Assembly (NCBI GenBank): GCA_014647715.1
Contig: BMPS01000001.1
Location: 186,324 to 250,323, forward strand
Source: Streptomyces cinereus
Lineage (GTDB): Bacteria > Pseudomonadota > Gammaproteobacteria > Pseudomonadales > Moraxellaceae
Reading direction: 5' to 3'
DNA length: 64,000 nucleotides
Below are positions 1-6,775 of the stretch, piece by piece. Both the position numbers and the translations under genes were made by a program. Below the pieces are notes generated by a model. That model saw nothing but the letters and a program-made list of their open reading frames with translations. It searched no databases and was not told the origin of the DNA. Positions within the stretch are counted from its first letter, which is position 1, and the number at the start of each line of letters is the position of its first letter.

Positions 1-1
1 T

Positions 2-70
2 TCCCAGCTGTATGACGATGATGAGATTATCGCTATCGTAACCCGCACGTGTTTTGAAGGGCTAACCTAG
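2..70 (+). CDS. 3' end of an unidentified gene (partial)
   Basis: An open frame enters from the left edge and stops with TAG at 68-70. The last 22 residues are acidic then hydrophobic (SQLYDDDEIIAIVTRTCFEGLT). I do not recognise the family from so short a tail. It lies 72 bases upstream of the PHA-system gene on the same strand, so it may be co-transcribed with it. Confidence 0.5.
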   Translation, partial: SQLYDDDEIIAIVTRTCFEGLT

Positions 71-142
71 ATTTAGCGAACGCAGACCACTAAAAATAGA
101 CAGCTAAAAACCCAAGACAGCGTAGAAAAAAAGTAGAAAAGT

Positions 143-445
143 ATGAGTAATTTTGTGATTCATCGTGAGCATGGCATTAGTAAAGCGCAAGCCTTTGAGA
201 TAACCGAAGACTGGATTGTCTCAGCAGAAAAAGACTATAAAATGCATTGCGATGTAGTGCGCAGTGATGAGCAAATACGCGTCAACTTTTCTCGTGCCGG
301 TGTGACAGGTACGTTAACAGTGGATGATAAAGTATTTGACATGCAAGCAAAGCTTGGTTTTTTATTCAAAAGTTTTTTGCCGCTGATAGAAAAGACAGTG
401 AATCAAAATCTTGATAACGCATTACAAGCTGTGAAAGACCGTTAG
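143..445 (+). CDS. Polyhydroxyalkanoic acid system family protein
   Basis: A 100-residue soluble protein resembling the small family annotated as polyhydroxyalkanoic acid system protein (PHA_gran_rgn), often found near polyhydroxyalkanoate granule genes and in many non-PHA proteobacteria. The family pattern is visible: an N-terminal strand, a conserved helix around residues 12-30, a middle region of beta strands (RVNFSRAGVTGTLTV) and a C-terminal amphipathic helix ending in LDNALQAV. No signal peptide or membrane span. There is no other PHA gene in the window, so the role here is unknown; the name is by family only. Confidence 0.75.
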   Translation: MSNFVIHREHGISKAQAFEITEDWIVSAEKDYKMHCDVVRSDEQIRVNFSRAGVTGTLTVDDKVFDMQAKLGFLFKSFLPLIEKTVNQNLDNALQAVKDR

Positions 446-690
446 CAGACACGGTGAGCTTTAAGTGGCAGTTAGCGTTTAGCTTGAATTATTTTATTTA
501 ACATAATATACATTATGCGAAATAAAAGCTATTGGCGTCAAAAATGGTATATATGGCACAGTGATTAATTTAATGATGAAATGACAATTAGCAGCAAAAC
601 CATTTGCATTTATCAATCAATAATGAGTAGTATGCTCACTCAATTATTTATTTATCGTTTGTTTATTATTAAAATCGCCAAGGATTTATC

Positions 691-1623
691 ATGATTGGAT
701 TTATTGCCCGTCACAGTACGATTTTTATGCCATTGTTTGGCGTGATTGGATTTATATTTCCTGACTTGTCGCATTTTATCCTTGGGCTTTTGCCGCAGAT
801 TTTATTTTTCTTAATGTTTTTTACCTTGTTGGGCATTGACCAAACCCAGCTGATTAGGCGTATGACGACGCAATATGTTTGGGGATTTGCCATCTTCCAA
901 AGTGCGCTGATGAGCTTAGCCATGACCTTGATTGCTTATTTACTGGGTGTCCGTGGTGATTTATTGTTGGCTATCGCGGGTCTGTCAGCCACCGCACCGC
1001 TATTTGGTACGGGCGCGATTGTGAATGCAGTTGGTTTTGATGCACTGCTAGCCATGGCAAAAACTATCACAGCCACGTTGGTCATGCCTGTTAGCTTACT
1101 GGTGATATTGTGGTTACTTGGCAGTAAGGATGCCCATTTAGACTTTGTCCTGTATATTAAGCGGTTATTAATTTACATTATCGCCCCCATGATTTTGGCG
1201 GTCGCAGCACGCCAATACCTTCCCCGTGATACGCTCAATACTTATTATCCAAAAATTGCCAAGTTTAACATTATTCTACTGATGATGTTTCCGCTTGGAT
1301 TGATGTCGGGCTTTAGATATACCTTTGATACCAATCCCATGCAGGCGTTAAGCTTATTTGGTTTGGGCACTGTCTTGTCGTTAGTATTTTACTTTTCTGC
1401 CTATTTTTTATACCGCCGCTTTGGCTATGAAAACGCCATTATCTCTGCGCTGGCTTGCGGTGGTCGCAATGTGTTGTTGGCGTATACCATCACCACGCCG
1501 TTTATGGGTGCGATGTTTTTACCGCTGATTGGCGCGTACCAATTGCCTTCGTTTTGCTTGCCGTTATTGGGTAAAAAAATGGTCAAATGGCATACTATCG
1601 ACAGCCAAGCCAGCCTAAAATAA
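691..1623 (+). CDS. Bile acid:sodium symporter-like membrane transporter
   Basis: A 310-residue integral membrane protein with about nine or ten hydrophobic segments across its whole length and short loops. It resembles the SBF/bile acid-sodium symporter and related AEC-like carriers: paired inverted halves, a glycine-rich crossing segment (ACGGRNVLLAY near residue 253) and small-residue-rich helices. The substrate cannot be read from the sequence. The ATG is preceded by a good ribosome site (AAGGA, 677-681). The upstream 245 bases hold a small palindrome (cataat-atac-attatg, 502-517) and no other gene. It is followed 31 bases later by elaA. Confidence 0.65.
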   Translation: MIGFIARHSTIFMPLFGVIGFIFPDLSHFILGLLPQILFFLMFFTLLGIDQTQLIRRMTTQYVWGFAIFQSALMSLAMTLIAYLLGVRGDLLLAIAGLSATAPLFGTGAIVNAVGFDALLAMAKTITATLVMPVSLLVILWLLGSKDAHLDFVLYIKRLLIYIIAPMILAVAARQYLPRDTLNTYYPKIAKFNIILLMMFPLGLMSGFRYTFDTNPMQALSLFGLGTVLSLVFYFSAYFLYRRFGYENAIISALACGGRNVLLAYTITTPFMGAMFLPLIGAYQLPSFCLPLLGKKMVKWHTIDSQASLK

Positions 1624-1654
1624 TGCTGATGTTCAACCCGTTTGATTTATTCGT

Positions 1655-2116
1655 ATGCTAACGTTTCAACTCAATTCGCTGCCACAGTTATCATCACAAG
1701 CCTTGCATGGCATTTTTAAGGCGCGCTGTGAGGTGTTTGTTGTAGAGCAACATTGTGCCTATCCAGAAATTGATGATACCGACTTGGTGTGTTGGCATTT
1801 ACAGGGTTTTATTGATAATAGTCTGGCGTGTTATGCGCGGATTATCCCACCTGATTATCATTATTTGGGTTATGTGGCGATTGGTCGCGTGTTAACGGTT
1901 GGCGATTTTCGCGGTCACCATTATGGGCGTGATTTGATGCAAAAAGCCATTGAAATTTGCCAGCAATACTACCCTAGCCAGCCGATTTTTATCGCCGCTC
2001 AAACTTATCTGATCCACTTTTATCAAGCGCTCGGCTTTTGTATACAAGGTGACTGTTACCTTGAAGACGGCATTGAGCATGTCAATATGATATTGGAAGT
2101 CAAACATGATGCATAA
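1655..2116 (+). CDS. GNAT family N-acetyltransferase, ElaA type
   Basis: A 153-residue single-domain acetyltransferase. The ElaA signature is clear: an N-terminal FKARCEVFVVEQHCAYPEIDD stretch (about residues 22-42), followed by the acetyl-CoA binding region IGRVLTVGDFRGHHYGRDLM with the Q/RxxGxG/A-like turn, and a C-terminal YQALGF strand-helix. Cytoplasmic; the physiological substrate of ElaA is not known. The last 11 bases overlap the start of thiE, so the two are probably translated in a coupled manner. The ribosome site of elaA itself is poor. Confidence 0.85.
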   Translation: MLTFQLNSLPQLSSQALHGIFKARCEVFVVEQHCAYPEIDDTDLVCWHLQGFIDNSLACYARIIPPDYHYLGYVAIGRVLTVGDFRGHHYGRDLMQKAIEICQQYYPSQPIFIAAQTYLIHFYQALGFCIQGDCYLEDGIEHVNMILEVKHDA

Positions 2117-2750
2117 CCGTGCTGATTATCGGCTATATTTGGTCACAGATCGCAATTGCTTGCAACAGCAGACGCTTGAACAAGCCGTTGAACAAGCGAT
2201 ATTGGGCGGTGTGACATTGGTGCAGCTTCGAGAAAAAGCGATTGCTAGCAAAGAGTTCTATGAGCGCGCACTGCGTATCAAAGCGATTTGCCACCACTAT
2301 AACGTGCCATTACTGATTAACGACCGTGTCGATATCGCCCTAGCAGTTGAGGCAGATGGGGTGCATATCGGTCAAAGTGATTTGCCGTGTGGCGTGGTTC
2401 GGCAAATTTTAGGCAAAGATAAAATCATTGGGGTTTCCGCGCGCACTGCCCAGCAAGCCATCCAAGCACAAGCAGACGGCGCAGACTATTTGGGTGTTGG
2501 CGCGATGTTTGCCACATCCACCAAACAAGATGCCCAAACAGTTACCATATCGAGCTTAACACAAATACGGCAAGCGGTAACGCTTCCGATTGTCGCCATT
2601 GGTGGTATCAATCACACCATCCTGCCCGACTTACAACAAGCGCTGCAAGCTGCCGACACGTCCATTGACGGCGTGGCGGTTGTTTCTGCAATTTTGGGGC
2701 AAAAAGATGTCAAACTCGCCAGTGAACAGCTTAAAAATATGATTAAATAA
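2106..2750 (+). CDS. thiE: Thiamine phosphate synthase
   Basis: A 214-residue TIM-barrel enzyme that joins HMP-pyrophosphate and thiazole phosphate to make thiamine phosphate. ThiE landmarks are all present: YLVTDR near the start, VQLREK, LLINDRVDIA, DGVHIGQSDLP, IGVSART, ADYLGVGAMFATSTK and the phosphate-binding PIVAIGGIN loop. Length is normal. It overlaps elaA by 11 bases. The usual partner genes thiD, thiG and thiC are not in the window. The first codon is a double ATG; the first was kept. The stop codon sits inside a 14-base tandem duplication. Confidence 0.95.
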   Translation: MMHNRADYRLYLVTDRNCLQQQTLEQAVEQAILGGVTLVQLREKAIASKEFYERALRIKAICHHYNVPLLINDRVDIALAVEADGVHIGQSDLPCGVVRQILGKDKIIGVSARTAQQAIQAQADGADYLGVGAMFATSTKQDAQTVTISSLTQIRQAVTLPIVAIGGINHTILPDLQQALQAADTSIDGVAVVSAILGQKDVKLASEQLKNMIK

Positions 2751-2774
2751 TTATGATTAGATAATTATGATTAG
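2747..2774. repeat. Two tandem copies of a 14-base unit at the end of thiE
   Basis: The unit ataattatgattag occurs at 2747-2760 and 2761-2774, then a partial third copy follows. The first copy contains the thiE stop codon. It lies in the short space between convergent thiE and the FAD dehydrogenase gene, where I see no terminator. It is probably a slippage duplication. Confidence 0.8.
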
Positions 2775-2793
2775 ATAATAATGAAATCAATAA

Positions 2794-4170
2794 TTAATAC
2801 CAAATTTTATCAGGATTCATGATATTGTTTGGGTCAATGGCGTTTTTAATCGCTTTCATAAAATAAATCGCATTGCCATGTTCTTTATCCATATATTTAC
2901 GTTTGCCCTGCCCAATCCCATGCTCACCTGTACAAGTTCCATCCATGTCAATCGCTCGCTCGGCTAGGCGATGTAAAATGCCTTCAGCGGTTTTCACTTC
3001 ATTTTCTTCTTTCATATTGATGAGCAGCAACACATGAAAATTGCCATCACCCACATGACCGACAATCGGGGCAAGCATCCCTGTGCTTTCGATGTCTTTG
3101 ACCGTTTCGGTGACGCATTCAGCAAGGCGCGAGATTGGCACGCACGCATCGGTCGATAAACTGCCACATTCTGGGCGTAATGCTCGGCTGGCGTGATAGG
3201 CATTGTGGCGAGCCGTCCAAAGCTGTTTACGCTTATCTTCGGCAGTATCCCACGCAAAGTCTTGCCCTTGATACTCAGCAATGATACTTGCAAACAATTC
3301 GGCTTGTTCTTTTACGCCATTTTCTGTGCCATGAAATTCGACAAACAAGGTTGGCATTTCTTTTAAGGTTAATTGGGAATACGCATTACATGCTTTGATC
3401 TGCACCGCATCGAGTAGCTCAATGCGAGCCACTGGCAAGCCGTATTGAATGGTTGTCATCACTGTTTGACACGCCAAGTCAATGCTTGGGAAATGGCAAA
3501 TCCCAGAGCCTGTGCATTCTGGCACGCCAAACAGTTTCACCGTAATCTCGGTCACAATACCAAGCGTGCCTTCCGAGCCGATAATCAGCCGTGTCAAATC
3601 ATAGCCTGCCGATGATTTTTTGGCTCGTGTGCCTGTGCGGATGATTTCACCGTTTGGCATGACGACTTCAAGCGACAGCACGACATCTTTCATCGTACCG
3701 TAACGCACCGCATTCGTGCCAGACGCCCGAGTGGCGACCATACCGCCAAGCGTGGCATTCGCCCCAGGGTCAATGGGAAAAAATAGCCCAGTCATCCGCA
3801 AATGATGATTGAGCTGTTCACGAGTCACGCCAGCCTGTACGGTGGCGGTCAAATCCGCTTCATTGACCTGCAAAATCTCGGTCATCGCAGACATATCAAT
3901 GCACAATCCGCCATGAGGGGCATTAAGCTGACCTTCTACCGATGAACCAACACCAAATGCAATCACAGGCATTTTATACTCGTTGCAAATTTTGACGGCA
4001 TCGGCGACGTCGTATTTGTTGTGAGCGGTCAAAACAGCATCGGCAGGCTCATTGGGTAGCCAGCTCATAGTGTGGGCGTGCTGTTCACGAGTGGTTAAAT
4101 TGGTCGATAATTGATTGCCAAAACGTGCTTGTAGCACATTAATCGCCTGTGAAAAATCATTCATTTGCAT
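2794..4170 (-). CDS. FAD-binding oxidoreductase, D-lactate dehydrogenase/GlcD type
   Basis: A 458-residue flavoprotein of the vanillyl-alcohol-oxidase fold. The N-terminal FAD-binding half has VIAFGVGSSVEGQ and the PGANATLGGMVATRASGTNAVRYG stretch that binds the pyrophosphate, and IGSEGTLGIVTEITVKL. The C-terminal substrate half has the family-typical VGDGNFHVLL and CTGEHGIGQGK motifs. Length and motifs fit the LDHD/Dld1 group, which oxidises D-lactate and passes electrons to the respiratory chain, but glycolate or other 2-hydroxyacids cannot be excluded. There is no membrane span. The gene stands first of a minus-strand pair, 45 bases downstream of the pseudouridine synthase gene. Confidence 0.88.
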   Translation of the reverse strand: MQMNDFSQAINVLQARFGNQLSTNLTTREQHAHTMSWLPNEPADAVLTAHNKYDVADAVKICNEYKMPVIAFGVGSSVEGQLNAPHGGLCIDMSAMTEILQVNEADLTATVQAGVTREQLNHHLRMTGLFFPIDPGANATLGGMVATRASGTNAVRYGTMKDVVLSLEVVMPNGEIIRTGTRAKKSSAGYDLTRLIIGSEGTLGIVTEITVKLFGVPECTGSGICHFPSIDLACQTVMTTIQYGLPVARIELLDAVQIKACNAYSQLTLKEMPTLFVEFHGTENGVKEQAELFASIIAEYQGQDFAWDTAEDKRKQLWTARHNAYHASRALRPECGSLSTDACVPISRLAECVTETVKDIESTGMLAPIVGHVGDGNFHVLLLINMKEENEVKTAEGILHRLAERAIDMDGTCTGEHGIGQGKRKYMDKEHGNAIYFMKAIKNAIDPNNIMNPDKIWY

Positions 4171-4215
4171 AACTTACCTTATCTAGTTTTATCTCTAGTT
4201 GATTTGTTTTTTGGA

Positions 4216-5112
4216 TTAATTTAGACTCAAGTTACTATTAAAATCCCTTAATTCGTTAGTCAATGGGTCAATAAACGCGATGGATTTTGCCAGCAATTTT
4301 AACGGTTTTGCAAAATCGGTTGTACCTTGAGTCTTGACAGTGGGATAAAAATTGTCATTTAACAGCGGCATACCTAAACTTGCCATATGAACCCGCAGTT
4401 GGTGTTTTTTACCCGTCACCGGTATTAATCGGTATAAGCTAAACGCCCCGTTATTTTCAATCAATTCAATTGTGGTATGCGCATTGGGCTCACCTTGGAC
4501 CGTCTTGGTCAAAAAAAACGGCTCGCCACGCTCAAGTCTGGAATGGATGTGAAAGGGATAACATAAATCGCTGCGAGTCGGTGCTATGGCGTGGTAAGTT
4601 TTGTGTATGTGTCTATCGGCAAACAGCGCATGATAGCAAGCGCGGCTACTTGGATTAACCGATAATAACATCACGCCTGCCGTATCCTTATCCAACCGAT
4701 GCAAAGGTGAAATATCATTCACGGCTAACTGCTGTAAGTCTGGATGATTTCTTAATTTGGCTAGCAGGGTTTGGCTGACATAGCGACCTGACGGTGTAAC
4801 GGGTAAAAAATGCGGTTTATCGACCACCAGTAAATGTTCATCCAAATGAAGAATATTGGGCTCAAATGGAATGATAGGCTCATTTTCAACCTGCCTATAG
4901 TACAAGATAGTCTGCCCTGCCAAATAGGGCGAATCTTGTTTGAGCGGCTCACCACGCTCAAGACTAATTAAACCGCTGTCAAATCGTCGTTGCCAGCTTG
5001 CCAAACTAATATGAGAAAAATGCGCTGCCAAATAATCGATAAGTCGCCCTCCCACAAACGACTCATCATGGGGTAAATATAACTTACTGGGTTTTATGCC
5101 ACGCTCTATCAT
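4216..5112 (-). CDS. RluA family pseudouridine synthase
   Basis: A 298-residue RNA-modifying enzyme that isomerises uridine to pseudouridine. The catalytic motif HRLDKDTAGVMLL carries the conserved Asp; further family marks are LLVVDKPHFLPVTPSGRY and the C-terminal KKHQLRVHMASLGMPLLND. The N-terminal 75 residues look like a weak S4-type RNA-binding region (SWQRRFDSGLISL). The target RNA is unknown; this is not RluD, which lies at 24747-25880, and the proline and short insert around VTPSGRY suggest the subgroup with unassigned rRNA or tRNA targets. It follows the FHA-like gene by 57 bases on the same strand. Confidence 0.88.
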   Translation of the reverse strand: MIERGIKPSKLYLPHDESFVGGRLIDYLAAHFSHISLASWQRRFDSGLISLERGEPLKQDSPYLAGQTILYYRQVENEPIIPFEPNILHLDEHLLVVDKPHFLPVTPSGRYVSQTLLAKLRNHPDLQQLAVNDISPLHRLDKDTAGVMLLSVNPSSRACYHALFADRHIHKTYHAIAPTRSDLCYPFHIHSRLERGEPFFLTKTVQGEPNAHTTIELIENNGAFSLYRLIPVTGKKHQLRVHMASLGMPLLNDNFYPTVKTQGTTDFAKPLKLLAKSIAFIDPLTNELRDFNSNLSLN

Positions 5113-5169
5113 ATTAAATCTATCATTTTAAAAAATCACTTTATCGATGTTGTTTTACTTTACGCCCAT

Positions 5170-6750
5170 TTAATGGGCTAACAACAACTGCACAGTTATC
5201 GCATGATTAATGCTTAGCACATCATTGGGCAGCAAAACATCATATTGTTTGATAAGTTGACCGTTTCGGGTAATGCTGATATTGGGATCAATCTCATCAA
5301 GCAGTAGTTGCCCTTGAGATTCGACAATCGCAAAATACACGCCACTGGCAAGCTTTAGGTCATTGGCGGCAAATAGAAGTAAGGCATGGGCGATTTGCGC
5401 TTCCCGACTGGCAAAAATAATCGGAAACTCGCGTACTTTTTGTTGGCGCTCCCCTAGCCCATCCACGGATTTTATGGTCAAAACAATCTGCTGTGGATTT
5501 TGGTTCAACTGCGGCAGTTTGCTTTGCGCTTGGCGTGGCGCAGTACTAGCAGTACTAAAAGCGGGCGGGCTTGATGCGATATAATGATTTGAGTTTGGCT
5601 GAGTCTGAGTCGGGAATTTAACACCCAGTTTAATCTCATTGCTAAATACCTCACCTTTTTGCAAACGTGCAATATCAGTTGGCGTGGCTTGCACTTTGGC
5701 TTTTAACCCAAATTGTGCTTCGCCGGACAAGGTTACCCCAATTGTGGCAAGCTTAGGTTTTAATACTTCATAACCGTAAGATACCAAATCAATGGCATCA
5801 TGCGGGGTATGGGTGGATTCATGGGCATGATTAAAACTGCTAAATAACTGCTCCACCATCGCGGTTGTCAGTCCATCATTGGATTTTAAGGTGATTTGAG
5901 TAATCACTTGGGATTTATCCACCCATTGTTTCGCCGCTGCCATAATCGCATCGGTCAATAAATCTTGGTACGGCTTGGCTGATTTTTGGATGTTTGGCAA
6001 CACAGTGACCATCGGCTTGGGCGCAGCTGTTGCCGTTTGAATTGGCGCTTGCACCCTCGTAGGTTGTGGCTTATGTGTCGTAGGCTCGGTATTCACCAGC
6101 GGCGACTGCATCGGCGTAACTGCAGGCACTGGATTGGGGATTGAAGGCGGTATTGTTGGCTGCACAGGCGTTTGATAAGCTTGGGTAGGCTGTGGTTGTG
6201 GCGAAACAGGCTGGGTTGGATACTGCAGCGCTACAGGTATCGGGGCTGAAGGTACTGGTTGCCCAATAGGTTCAGGCAAAGTGATTGGGGCGCGTTCAGG
6301 GTAGTGTCCTGTAGCAGATTTTTCTTCGGCAAATCGTGGAATCAGTCGCCCTAACACACTTCTATATAGACTGGGATACAGACTGGTTTTTTCGTCTTCG
6401 TCATCTAGCGCATAGCCGTCAAGCCGTTGAATCAGCAAAATGACCGAATTATCTGCTTCGCTGGCTGTGTCGTCGTCATCCGCTGTTTGGGCGGCATGGG
6501 TTTTAATCGGCAAGATATGAATATCAGGCATGGTGTATTTGAGCGATTGGGTAAAGTGTCGGTAGCTTTCTGCCATTTTCTTATTGGCAGTGATATCAAA
6601 ACTCGTCGGCACCGAGAGCTGAACGCTCACCCGTTGTAAGTCATCAATGGCGGTGGTGTATAGGCTAAAGAAATTTTCCATTTCATCAAACACATCGCTT
6701 GGGTGTTTGTCGTCAATGATAAACCGGTGATTGGTGGTGATATAAGCCAT
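5170..6750 (-). CDS. FHA-like C-terminal, proline/glutamine-linker protein of the kinase-cell wall locus
   Basis: A 526-residue cytoplasmic-looking protein that I do not recognise as a named family. Three parts can be seen: a structured N-terminal part (residues 1-150, charged, DDDD cluster near 92-95); a Pro/Gln/Thr-rich disordered linker (about 160-260); and a folded C-terminal half. The last 45 residues (ISITRNGQLIKQYDVLLPNDVLSI) look like the final strands of an FHA or FHA-like fold, but the RSHA-type phosphothreonine-binding motif is not seen. It is the last gene of the locus, 25 bases after the PBP gene. Length and layout recall actinobacterial FhaA (527 residues, linker, C-terminal FHA); this is a resemblance of architecture, not shown homology. 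Confidence 0.6.
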   Translation of the reverse strand: MAYITTNHRFIIDDKHPSDVFDEMENFFSLYTTAIDDLQRVSVQLSVPTSFDITANKKMAESYRHFTQSLKYTMPDIHILPIKTHAAQTADDDDTASEADNSVILLIQRLDGYALDDEDEKTSLYPSLYRSVLGRLIPRFAEEKSATGHYPERAPITLPEPIGQPVPSAPIPVALQYPTQPVSPQPQPTQAYQTPVQPTIPPSIPNPVPAVTPMQSPLVNTEPTTHKPQPTRVQAPIQTATAAPKPMVTVLPNIQKSAKPYQDLLTDAIMAAAKQWVDKSQVITQITLKSNDGLTTAMVEQLFSSFNHAHESTHTPHDAIDLVSYGYEVLKPKLATIGVTLSGEAQFGLKAKVQATPTDIARLQKGEVFSNEIKLGVKFPTQTQPNSNHYIASSPPAFSTASTAPRQAQSKLPQLNQNPQQIVLTIKSVDGLGERQQKVREFPIIFASREAQIAHALLLFAANDLKLASGVYFAIVESQGQLLLDEIDPNISITRNGQLIKQYDVLLPNDVLSINHAITVQLLLAH

Positions 6751-6775
6751 AATTTACTCTTAATGGTGAAATTTT

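Noticed and set aside
5164-5178. gcccatt-t-aatgggc inverted repeat at the end of the FHA-like gene
   Set aside because: The loop of one base is too small for a useful hairpin and no U tract follows, so it was not called a terminator.
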